A stretch of DNA of 64,000 nt from JAXMBX01 sp046349635 (GTDB lineage Bacteria; Planctomycetota; Planctomycetia; Planctomycetales; Planctomycetaceae): the NCBI GenBank assembly GCA_046349635.1, contig JAXMBX010000014.1:1-64000 (forward strand), read 5' to 3'. Shown one piece after another: positions 45,672-53,249 of this stretch; positions within the stretch are counted from its first letter, which is position 1, and every line of letters starts with the position of its first letter. The position numbers were made by a program, and so were the translations under genes. The notes beneath the pieces were generated by a model, which was not told where the DNA came from, searched no databases, and saw nothing but the letters and a program-made list of their open reading frames with translations.

Positions 45672-45689
45672 GGGAAAGAGGACTTTCCC
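45672..45689 (-). promoter_or_regulatory. Leader hairpin upstream of hypothetical gene
   Basis: GGGAAAG at 45672-45678 and CTTTCCC at 45683-45689 form a 7-bp stem with a 4-base loop, 22 bases before the ATG of the leftward hypothetical gene. It could be a leader structure; no T-run marks it as a terminator. Confidence 0.3.
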
Positions 45690-45938
45690 TGAAAAACGAT
45701 CCTGGCAGACTCTCGCGCGCCACCGGTCTTTCAGTCCGGTTCTGTTTTCATCGGCGCCAAATCAAAGCTGCGATTACTGAAATTGTACGCAGCAGGGTGA
45801 TTTCTATCAGCAAAATCCGTTTCCGGGAAGCCGAATTGGTTGAGTGAGGGGAGGGTTCGCGGCCACAATGGGGTTTCGGAGAGGAGCGATTTTCCGAGCG
45901 AGTCCCCAACCCCGCGCAGACCATTCAGGACAGATATT

Positions 45939-47333
45939 TTGAAGATCACATTTCTCGGGGCGGCCGGAGAAGTTACCGGCAGCCAGCACTTGATTGAATG
46001 CGGCAAATTGCGGGTCCTGCTCGACTGCGGATTGTTCCAGGGGCATCGGGCGGAATCGCGGGAGAAGAACGAAAAATTTCGCTGCAACCCGCGAAACCTG
46101 GACGCGGTGATCCTGTCCCATGCCCACATCGACCACTGCGGGAACCTGCCGGGTCTGGTGAAGGCGGGGTTTGACGGGCCGATCTTCTGCACGCCGGCGA
46201 CGACGGACGTGGCGGAGATCATGCTGTACGACGCGGCCCATATCCAGGTGGAAGATGCGCGGTACCTGAACAAGCACCTGGCCCCCGGGGCGAAGGGGAT
46301 CGAACCGCTGTACACCGAGCGTGAGGTGAAGCGGGTGGTGAAGCTGTTTCAGCCGATCGACTACGGGAAGTGGCAGAGCGTGGCGCCGGAGCTGCGGCTG
46401 CGATTCCTCGACGCGGGGCATATCCTCGGTTCCGCGATCGTGGAAATGGAATTCATGGACAAGGGAGAGATCCGGCGGGTGGTCTTTTCCGGGGATCTAG
46501 GACGGCGAGGAATGCCTTTGCTGCGGGATCCTGCATCGGTCGGCGGGTGCGACATCCTGATCACGGAGAGTACCTACGGGGATCGGGTTCATCCGCCCAG
46601 CGGAGACTTGAAGGCGGCGTTGAAACGGATCATCACCGAGACGGCGCAGCGGCAGGGGAGGCTGCTCATTCCCGCGTTCAGCCTGGGGCGGACGCAGACG
46701 ATCGTGTTCTACCTCAATGAACTGACGAACGAGGGGGCGTTGCCCCCGGTGCCGATTTTCGTGGACAGTCCGCTGTCGAAGAAGCTGACAACGGTGTATC
46801 GGCATCACTGGAGCGACATGGACGAGGAAGTGCATCAGTCCCGTGGGCGGGACGTGGATCCGTTCTCATTCCCCAAGCTGACTTATATCGCCGATCAGAA
46901 CGAGAGCATGGCGCTGAACGACCGGAAGGGGGCGATGGTGATCATCGCGGCGAGCGGGATGTGCGAAAACGGACGAATCCTGCATCATTTGAAGCACGGT
47001 GTCGGAGACGCAAACAACACGGTACTGATCGTGGGCTTCCAGGCTCAGAATACGCTGGGGCGACGGATCGTGGAGCGGCAGCCTTATCTACATATCTTCA
47101 ACCGCGATTATCCGCTCCGCGCGAAAGTGGAGATTCTGAACGGGCTGTCGGCGCATGCGGATGTGGAAGACTTCAAATGGTGGTTCGGTCAGATGGCGAG
47201 CCGGACGGGAATCGGGCAGGCATTCCTGGTGCATGGGGAACCTGAGGCGGCGAAGGCGCTGTCGGTGGTGTTGCGGGATAGCTGTGATGAGGAGCCGATC
47301 ATCCCGGCGCTCTACCAGAGCGTGGAAGTATAA
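45939..47333 (+). CDS. Beta-CASP metallo-beta-lactamase-fold RNase (RNA-specific exo/endonuclease family)
   Basis: A 464-residue cytoplasmic nuclease-like protein. The MBL motifs are LLDCGLFQG, ILSHAHIDHCGNLPGL (HxHxDH), LDAGHILGSAIVE and VVFSGDLGRR. The beta-CASP insert carries LLIPAFSLGRTQTIVFYL, IFVDSPLSKKLT and IIAASGMCENGRILHHLKH, and the C-terminal GLSAHADVEDF completes the site. The family degrades or processes RNA. No ATG fits the conserved start, so I use TTG at 45939 (reading LKITFLGAAGEVTGS); the upstream open frame is not protein-like. It is followed by the ASCH gene after 2 bases. Confidence 0.88.
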   Translation: MKITFLGAAGEVTGSQHLIECGKLRVLLDCGLFQGHRAESREKNEKFRCNPRNLDAVILSHAHIDHCGNLPGLVKAGFDGPIFCTPATTDVAEIMLYDAAHIQVEDARYLNKHLAPGAKGIEPLYTEREVKRVVKLFQPIDYGKWQSVAPELRLRFLDAGHILGSAIVEMEFMDKGEIRRVVFSGDLGRRGMPLLRDPASVGGCDILITESTYGDRVHPPSGDLKAALKRIITETAQRQGRLLIPAFSLGRTQTIVFYLNELTNEGALPPVPIFVDSPLSKKLTTVYRHHWSDMDEEVHQSRGRDVDPFSFPKLTYIADQNESMALNDRKGAMVIIAASGMCENGRILHHLKHGVGDANNTVLIVGFQAQNTLGRRIVERQPYLHIFNRDYPLRAKVEILNGLSAHADVEDFKWWFGQMASRTGIGQAFLVHGEPEAAKALSVVLRDSCDEEPIIPALYQSVEV

Positions 47334-47335
47334 CT

Positions 47336-47764
47336 GTGGGTGAGGCGCGCGATCCGAACCGTCCCGCGCTGGGGATTCAGCAGCCGTGGGTGGAGTTGAT
47401 CTTGCGCGGGATTAAGACGGTCGAGATCCGCTCCCAGCCGACGCAGATCCGCGGGACGATTTACCTGTATGCGTCGAAGCGGGACTCGACGTTGGAGTGC
47501 GCGGCGGAATCCATCGCCCGGCATGAATTGACTCCCGAGAAATTCGGTCGTGGGAAGATCGTGGGGACGGTGGAACTGTGGAATTGCCGCCTGGCCACGA
47601 AAAAAGATGCTGAAGCGGCGTGTGTCTCCAGCGATCTGTTGACGGCTTGCCATGCGTGGGAGCTGCGTCATCCGAAGCGATTTGCGGAGCCGCTGGAGGT
47701 GACGTTCCTGCCTTACGGCGTGTGGTTTTATCCGTGGCGACGGAAGAATCAGGGAGAGGCGTGA
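47336..47764 (+). CDS. ASCH-domain protein
   Basis: A 142-residue PUA-like ASCH protein, a fold that binds RNA or modified nucleotides. The start reads LGIQQPWVELILRGIKTVEIRSQPT, with GTIYLYASKR, KFGRGKIVGTVELWNC and LEVTFLPYGVWFYPWR, the usual ASCH strand order. Initiation is at GTG 47336, two bases after the nuclease stop. The stop overlaps the ATG of the FG-GAP gene (TGATG). The nuclease-ASCH pairing suggests an RNA-related role; the third gene is functionally different. Confidence 0.8.
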   Translation: MGEARDPNRPALGIQQPWVELILRGIKTVEIRSQPTQIRGTIYLYASKRDSTLECAAESIARHELTPEKFGRGKIVGTVELWNCRLATKKDAEAACVSSDLLTACHAWELRHPKRFAEPLEVTFLPYGVWFYPWRRKNQGEA

Positions 47765-49749
47765 TGCGAATGCGAGGGTGGTTGTGCCTGTTGCTGGTCT
47801 GTGTCTCGCTGCAGGGGGCACGCGGAGAAGGTCCGAAACTGGAGCGGTTGAAATATCGGCATCCGGGGCTGGTCGTGGACCTGGGGGTGGGGTTGTGGGC
47901 GTGGCCGTTGCCGATGGATTTCGACGGCGACGGGGACCTGGACCTGGTGGTGAACTGTCCGGACAAGCCGAGCAACGGGGTGTATGTCTTTGAGAGCACG
48001 ACCGGGAGCACGGCAAAGACTAAAATGCCGGTCTTCAAGCCGGGGCGGCGGATCAGCAAGGGATTGCAGAACGTGCAGGTGAGCTACGTGGACGGGAAGC
48101 CGGTCGTTCTGGCACCGGGGACGGAGTTTCCCGATTTCCTGAAAACGGGATTGGAGCAGGGGAAGCTGCTGGGGGTGGGGCCGAATGTGCATCCGAACCG
48201 TGTGCGGGGGAATATGTGGCGGGTGGTCGATTACGACGGGGATGGACGGCAGGATCTGATTGTCGGGGCGGATGACTGGACGGACTACGGCTGGGACAAC
48301 GCCTATGATGCGGAGGGGCATTGGACGCGCGGGCCTTTGCGGGGGTTTGTGTATCTGCTGCGGAATGAAGGGAGTGCCGAGACGCCGCGATATGCGAAGC
48401 CGGTGAAGGTGCAAGCGGGAGAGAAACCTGTCGAAGTGTTCGGCTGGCCTGCACCGAATTTCGCGGACTTCGACGGGGATGGGGATCTCGATCTGCTGTG
48501 CGGTGAGTTTCTGGATGGATTTACGTATTTCCAGAATGTGGGGACACGCAAAGAGCCGCGCTACAGCGCCGGTATCCGGTTGAAGACGCCAGAGGGAAAA
48601 CCGTTGGTGATGGATCTGGAGATGATTACGCCGACGGCCATCGATTGGGACAGCGATGGAGATTTCGACCTGATTGTGGGGGATGAGGATGGTCGGGTGG
48701 CGTTCATTGAACACACCGGGCGAATGTCTGCGGACGGGACGCCGGTGTTTCTGTCGCCGCGATATTTCCAGCAGGAGGCGGAAGACTTGAAGTGCGGCGC
48801 ACTTGCCACGCCGGTGGGTTTCGACTGGGATGGGGACGGGGATGACGACATCGTCAGCGGGAATACGGCGGGATACATCCTGTTTTTCGAGAACCTGAGT
48901 GGCCGGGGTGTGGAGCAGCCGCGTTGGAACGGGCCGAAGTACCTGGAAGCGGGAGGAGAGCGGATTCGGATCATGGCGGGTCCGAACGGAAGCATTCAGG
49001 GGCCATGCGAGGCGAAGTGGGGTTACACGACACTGAGCGTGGCGGACTGGGACCAGGATGGACTGCCCGATCTGGTGGCGAATTCGATCTGGGGGAAAGT
49101 GGTCTGGTATCGGAACGTGGGGACGCGCAACGAGCCAAAGCTGGAGGCTGCGCAGCCCGTCGAGGTGGCGTGGAATGGTCCGCCACCGCGGCTGGCGTAT
49201 GGCTGGTTAAAGCCCGAGGGGAATGCGCTGTTGACGCAATGGCGGACGACGCCGGTGGTGACGGACTTCAATCGGGACGGGCTGGTCGATCTGGTGATGC
49301 TGGACCAGGAAGGGTATCTCGGTTTTTTTGAACGCAAGGTTGTGGACGGGAAGAAAGTCCTGTTGCCGCCGAGGCGGGCGTTCATCGGAGAGAATGTTTC
49401 CGAGACGGATCAGAAGCAGAACGTGCTGAATTCTCAGCCAGGTCCGTTGAGATTGAACCGTGGGATCGCGGGGAAAAGCGGTCGACGGAAGTTGTGTAGC
49501 GTCGATTGGGATGGAGACGGGAAGCCGGATCTCTTTGTGAATTCCGCGAATGCGAATTATCTGAAGCAGACCGGCGAGAGTGACGGAGGGTGGACGTTTC
49601 GGGACATGGGTCTCTTGGTGAATGAGAACATCGAAGGGCACGATGTGAGTCCCACGACGGTCGACTTCAATGCCGACGGCATACCGGATTTTGTCGGCGG
49701 GGCGGAAGACGGGAGGTTTTATTACCTGCGGAATCCGCGAACGAAGTGA
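47764..49749 (+). CDS. Secreted FG-GAP/VCBS repeat protein
   Basis: A 661-residue exported protein with signal peptide GWLCLLLVCVSLQGARG. It contains nine Asp-rich calcium-type repeats, for example DFDGDGDLDLVV, DYDGDGRQDLIVG, DWDSDGDFDLIVG, DWDQDGLPDLVAN and DFNADGIPDFVGG, which form an integrin-like beta-propeller. Such proteins are common and abundant on planctomycete surfaces; ligand binding is presumed but not shown. The ATG overlaps the stop of the ASCH gene, which implies translational coupling with a cytoplasmic RNA-type gene, an unusual partnership. Confidence 0.85.
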   Translation: MRMRGWLCLLLVCVSLQGARGEGPKLERLKYRHPGLVVDLGVGLWAWPLPMDFDGDGDLDLVVNCPDKPSNGVYVFESTTGSTAKTKMPVFKPGRRISKGLQNVQVSYVDGKPVVLAPGTEFPDFLKTGLEQGKLLGVGPNVHPNRVRGNMWRVVDYDGDGRQDLIVGADDWTDYGWDNAYDAEGHWTRGPLRGFVYLLRNEGSAETPRYAKPVKVQAGEKPVEVFGWPAPNFADFDGDGDLDLLCGEFLDGFTYFQNVGTRKEPRYSAGIRLKTPEGKPLVMDLEMITPTAIDWDSDGDFDLIVGDEDGRVAFIEHTGRMSADGTPVFLSPRYFQQEAEDLKCGALATPVGFDWDGDGDDDIVSGNTAGYILFFENLSGRGVEQPRWNGPKYLEAGGERIRIMAGPNGSIQGPCEAKWGYTTLSVADWDQDGLPDLVANSIWGKVVWYRNVGTRNEPKLEAAQPVEVAWNGPPPRLAYGWLKPEGNALLTQWRTTPVVTDFNRDGLVDLVMLDQEGYLGFFERKVVDGKKVLLPPRRAFIGENVSETDQKQNVLNSQPGPLRLNRGIAGKSGRRKLCSVDWDGDGKPDLFVNSANANYLKQTGESDGGWTFRDMGLLVNENIEGHDVSPTTVDFNADGIPDFVGGAEDGRFYYLRNPRTK

Positions 49750-49765
49750 GGCACAGACTGTTCTC

Positions 49766-50494
49766 TTATTTGAAGGGCCAGGCGTCGCCTAATGCTTCCT
49801 GCTGGAGGCGGGTGAGATCGCGGATGCCTTGTTCGGCGAGGGCGAGTTGGGCGTCGAGTTGCAGGCGGCTGAAGGTACGACCTTCGGCGGTCCCCTGGAT
49901 CTCAACAAATTCCCCGGCGCCGGTCATCACCACGTTCAGATCGACTTCGGCCTTGCTGTCCTCGGAGTATTGCAGATCGAGGAGGAGTTGGCCGTCCATA
50001 TAGCCCACGCTGACTGCGGCGATGCTGGAGGTGAAGACGGGACGACCGAGTTGCGGGAGGACGGGAGCGAGAGCATGGATGGCATCGCACAGGGCGATGA
50101 AGCCGCCAGTGATGCTGAGAGTCCGCGTGCCGCCGTCCGCTTCGAGGACATCGCAATCGACGTAGAGGGAGCGCGGGCCGAGGGCTTCGCGATCGACGAC
50201 GGCGCGGAGGCTGCGGCCGATCAGGCGCTGGATTTCGGTGGTCCGACCGTCGATCTTGCCGCCACGGTCGCGGGTCTTGCGCGGGGCGGTGCTGCCGGGG
50301 AGCATGCTGTATTCAGAGGTCACCCAACCCTTTTGGGAATTTCCCATCCATTCGGGGAGTCCTTCCTGCACGCTGACGGTGCAGAGGATGGTGGTTTTTC
50401 CGGCCTGGATCAGGACGCTGCCGGGGGTGGACCCGGTGAAATTGCGTTGGATGCGGATGGGGCGAAGCTGGTCGGGACGGCGGTCCTGGCGCAT
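49766..50494 (-). CDS. rph: Ribonuclease PH
   Basis: A phosphorolytic 3'-5' exoribonuclease trimming tRNA 3' ends. 242 residues: RPDQLRPIRIQRNFTGSTPGSVLIQ, KTTILCTVSVQEGLPEW, RGGKIDGRTTEIQRLIGRSLRAVVD, YVDCDVLEADGGTRTLSITGG and GAGEFVEIQGTAEGRTFSR are family-typical. The open frame has an earlier ATG at 50506; I prefer Met5 (50494), which begins MRQDRRPDQLRP. It converges on the FG-GAP gene and is followed upstream by the histidine kinase gene. Confidence 0.95.
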   Translation of the reverse strand: MRQDRRPDQLRPIRIQRNFTGSTPGSVLIQAGKTTILCTVSVQEGLPEWMGNSQKGWVTSEYSMLPGSTAPRKTRDRGGKIDGRTTEIQRLIGRSLRAVVDREALGPRSLYVDCDVLEADGGTRTLSITGGFIALCDAIHALAPVLPQLGRPVFTSSIAAVSVGYMDGQLLLDLQYSEDSKAEVDLNVVMTGAGEFVEIQGTAEGRTFSRLQLDAQLALAEQGIRDLTRLQQEALGDAWPFK

Positions 50495-50592
50495 GAGAGA
50501 TTCCAAAACAGAGAACGGAGATTGAAGAAGCTCTCTACCCTGCGGATTTGGAGCCGCGATTGCAAGTCCGGGGCTGAAACGGCGATATGGTT

Positions 50593-52275
50593 TCAGCTTT
50601 GAGCCAGCGGGAGGCGGACTTCGACGGTCGTTCCCTGTTGCGGTTCACTCTCGATTGTGATCGTGCCGTGGTGGGCGTCGATGATCGTTTTGCAGATGGA
50701 GAGTCCCAGGCCCGTCCCTCCCTCGGCGCGGGAGCGGGCTTTATCAACGCGATAAAACCGCTCGAAGACGTGGGGGAGTTCGTCGGCGGGGATGCCGATG
50801 CCCGTGTCGGAAATGCGAATGACCGCGAAGTTTTCGAGGGGGAAGATCCTGGCGTCGACGCTCCCTTGTTCGCGGTTGTAGCGGATGGCATTGGTGAGGA
50901 GGTTGGTCAGAACCTGCACGATGCGGCTGCGGTCTCCCTTGATGCGGACAGGTTCGAAGTGACCGGTCAGGGTGATGTGGCGTTCGTCAGCCAGAGGCCG
51001 AAGAAGATCCAGGCATTCCCGTCCCAGGGCATCGAGTTCGACGAGGGTGTATTCCTGCTCCGGTTGGCCGGCGTCGTAGCGGGCCAGGGCCAGCAGACCG
51101 TCAATGAGGGTTTTCATCCGCTGGCCTGCGCGGCGGCAGGTCTCGATGGCGTCACGATACTCCTCTGGTGAGCGAGATCGGGAAAGAGCCAGTTCGGTGT
51201 GGCTGAGGATGACGGAGACGGGGGTGCGCAATTCGTGGGACGCGTCGGCCGTGAAACGCGACTGTTGCTCGAATGCGGCCTGCAGGCCGTCAAAGGTGCG
51301 GTTCAAGACGCCGGCCAGTTGTCCCAGTTCGTCATCGGTTTTCTCCAGGTTGATGCGTTCGGAGAGATTCTTGACGGAGATGGATTCGGCGGTGGTCGCC
51401 ATCTTGGCGATGGGCTTCAAAGCGTGGAGCGACAGCCAGTAGTCCCCCACAAGGCCGACGGCCAGAACACCCATCCCCGCGAGGATCATCAGCAGTGTGG
51501 AACTCCGCTGGGCGGAAAGCTCCGGAGCGAGGCTGCGACCGACGAGCATGTTGACGTCAAAGCGGAAACCATGTGCCAGTTCCCGGACCTGATCGTGTCC
51601 TTCGACGCGGGTCTGGACGCGGCGTTCGGAGAGTCCCTGTTCCTCCTTAAGGCCGGGGTAGGGAATATCAGGAGCATTGGCGGATTTGGCGAGAATTCGA
51701 TCTTTCCCCATCCAGAGGATGAAGTAGGGGAGAGTTTCGTGGTTTCCTTCGTAGAGAGCGGCGAATTCTTCCGCCAGCTTGGGATTGGGTTCAAAACGAC
51801 GCGGGTCGAACATGGGACGCCCATCCTCTCGCCCATCGGGACGGCGACGGAAGCGGTTGGGATCTCCCGGCTGACCGAACAAGGGAGGCGCGGGAGGAGC
51901 GGCGTCCGGTGGCTGAGGCGCGGCAGGTTGTTGCTGAGGCGAGGGGGCAGGTTGCTGGGCCTGAATCAGAATGGCTGGAGCGTCGTCATGGTGCGGGAGG
52001 ATTTTCGGCGCGGGAATATCGAAGGCAACGGGGCGACCATTGTTATTTGGAGCTGCGGGAGGAGGATTATCCTGCGGATTTCGTCGTCCGCGAGGCATGC
52101 GATTGGGCCACATGCGGGCGCGGACGATTTCGGTGGCGCGGTCGAGTTCGGCGTCGACCTGCTGGATGCGGGTCTGCCACTGCAGATAATCGACGACCCC
52201 GCCGAAGATCCCCAGAACGGTGACGAGGACCACGGCGTGCCAGATCTGCAGGCGCCAATGCAGCGACCTAATCAT
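50593..52275 (-). CDS. Sensor histidine kinase with Pro/Gln-rich extracytoplasmic loop
   Basis: A 560-residue membrane kinase. TM1 is at about 12-30 and TM2 at about 260-282. Between them a roughly 230-residue extracytoplasmic part contains a low-complexity Pro/Gln/Ala stretch (about 108-135) and a charged RFRRRPDGREDGRP patch. A HAMP linker follows, then the HisKA helix with the phospho-acceptor His347 in FTADASHELRTPVSVILSH and an HATPase domain with NLLTNAIRYN, ISDTGIGIP, FERFYRVDKARSRAEGGTGLGLSI. It overlaps the response regulator by 8 bases and forms its cognate pair. The signal is unknown; its neighbours suggest metal or envelope stress. Confidence 0.92.
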   Translation of the reverse strand: MIRSLHWRLQIWHAVVLVTVLGIFGGVVDYLQWQTRIQQVDAELDRATEIVRARMWPNRMPRGRRNPQDNPPPAAPNNNGRPVAFDIPAPKILPHHDDAPAILIQAQQPAPSPQQQPAAPQPPDAAPPAPPLFGQPGDPNRFRRRPDGREDGRPMFDPRRFEPNPKLAEEFAALYEGNHETLPYFILWMGKDRILAKSANAPDIPYPGLKEEQGLSERRVQTRVEGHDQVRELAHGFRFDVNMLVGRSLAPELSAQRSSTLLMILAGMGVLAVGLVGDYWLSLHALKPIAKMATTAESISVKNLSERINLEKTDDELGQLAGVLNRTFDGLQAAFEQQSRFTADASHELRTPVSVILSHTELALSRSRSPEEYRDAIETCRRAGQRMKTLIDGLLALARYDAGQPEQEYTLVELDALGRECLDLLRPLADERHITLTGHFEPVRIKGDRSRIVQVLTNLLTNAIRYNREQGSVDARIFPLENFAVIRISDTGIGIPADELPHVFERFYRVDKARSRAEGGTGLGLSICKTIIDAHHGTITIESEPQQGTTVEVRLPLAQS

Positions 52276-52921
52276 CGATCAGATATCCTTGTCCACGGCG
52301 TGTCTGGATCAGGTCATGCCCCAGCTTGCGGCGGAGGTTGGAGACATACACATCCGTGAGATTCGACAAACTCTCTTCGTTTTCATCAAACAAATGATCA
52401 TAAATCATCGTGCGGGTGACCAGTTCCCCCCGGTGAAGCGCCAGGAATTCGAGAAAACTGTATTCCTTGGCCGTCAATGCGACCGGTTCATCGGCGAGAG
52501 TGACGGTGCGCGAGACCGTGTCGATCCGGACGTCACCGATTTCCAGGATGGGGCGGGGTTGCCCGGCGGCCCGGCGGATGAGCGCCCGGACGCGAGCCAG
52601 TAGCTCCTTGAGTTCAAACGGCTTGACGAGGTAGTCGTCGGCCCCGCCATCGAGGCCCCGCACCCGGTCGTTCAAAGAGTCGCGGGCAGTGAGCATCAGG
52701 ACGGGTGTTTTCTTGGACTCGCGGAGAGTGTTCAGGACGCTCCAGCCATCGCGCTTGGGAAGCATCACGTCGAGGATGACGGCGTCGTACTCCCAGGACT
52801 GCGCCTTGAAGAGACCATCCTCTCCCTCTTCGGCGGTATCGACGGCGTAACCTTCTTCGCGCAATGCGGACGCGATCACGCGCCGCAGATCCGCTTCATC
52901 TTCAACAACCAGCAGGTGCAT
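52268..52921 (-). CDS. OmpR/PhoB-type response regulator
   Basis: A 217-residue two-domain regulator. The receiver domain has LLVVEDEADLRR, the phospho-acceptor Asp51 in VILDVMLPKRDGW, the Thr in VLMLTARDS and the Lys in DDYLVKPFELKELL. The winged-helix DNA-binding domain runs from LEIGDVRIDTVSRTVTL through LTAKEYSFLEFLALHRGELVTR to VYVSNLRRKLGHDLIQTRRGQGY. It is cotranscribed with the kinase. The leader upstream contains repeat element copy 2, 43 bases before the start, and a strong hairpin. Confidence 0.95.
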   Translation of the reverse strand: MHLLVVEDEADLRRVIASALREEGYAVDTAEEGEDGLFKAQSWEYDAVILDVMLPKRDGWSVLNTLRESKKTPVLMLTARDSLNDRVRGLDGGADDYLVKPFELKELLARVRALIRRAAGQPRPILEIGDVRIDTVSRTVTLADEPVALTAKEYSFLEFLALHRGELVTRTMIYDHLFDENEESLSNLTDVYVSNLRRKLGHDLIQTRRGQGYLIDD

Positions 52922-52963
52922 GGAATCAATTCTTAATCAGAAACAAAGGACTCGGTGACTCTG

Positions 52964-53034
52964 ACAAAATGCTCTGGACGAAGTGAGTTTTCACGAACAT
53001 TGCTAATCCAGCGTGATCACCAACCGCATTTTGT
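52964..53034. repeat. 69-bp paired-end element, copy 2
   Basis: ACAAAATGC (52964-52972) and GCATTTTGT (53026-53034) are perfect inverted ends. The 8-base cores enclose the same 69-base length as copy 1. Where copy 1 has a CG/CG outer pair, this copy has A/T, a compensating change. The inner hairpin is GTGA (52983-52986) with TCAC (52991-52994), again different in sequence but similar in place. It lies 43 bases before the response regulator ATG. Confidence 0.65.
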
Positions 53035-53069
53035 GAGGGGTTTTTCATTCAGTGTCTCAAAAGACCTGA

Positions 53070-53112
53070 GAGGATGGGAGTTCAAAAAGGTGTTTGAAAC
53101 ATCCCATCCTCC
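53070..53112 (-). terminator. Long hairpin downstream of the His-rich gene
   Basis: GAGGATGGGA (53070-53079) pairs perfectly with TCCCATCCTC (53103-53112), and an inner GTTCAAA/TTTGAAAC stem extends the fold to nearly the whole segment. Read on the minus strand it follows the His-rich gene by about 140 bases and precedes the regulator. A TTTT lies about 8 bases after it. It may end or attenuate readthrough, or be an independent structured RNA. Confidence 0.45.
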
Positions 53113-53249
53113 AAGGTTTGGAGCGTGCAACACTTTCGTGTCGCGTCAAAATCGTTTTTTTGGGGCATGATTATCGCCGCGACAGACGATCCATGTAAAC
53201 TCGATGCGCTCTCAAAAAGACCTGCAAGCAGATCTGTCATGAGCCGGGT

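Larger units (their letters stand above)
52922..53249. other. Intergenic region with repeat element copy 2 and a long hairpin
   Basis: This stretch of 328 bases separates the response regulator start and the His-rich gene stop, both leftward. It contains the 69-bp element (52965-53033), the hairpin 53070-53112, and two near-identical 13-14 base words, CTCAAAAGACCTG at 53056-53068 and CTCAAAAAGACCTG at 53211-53224. No gene is evident. Confidence 0.5.
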
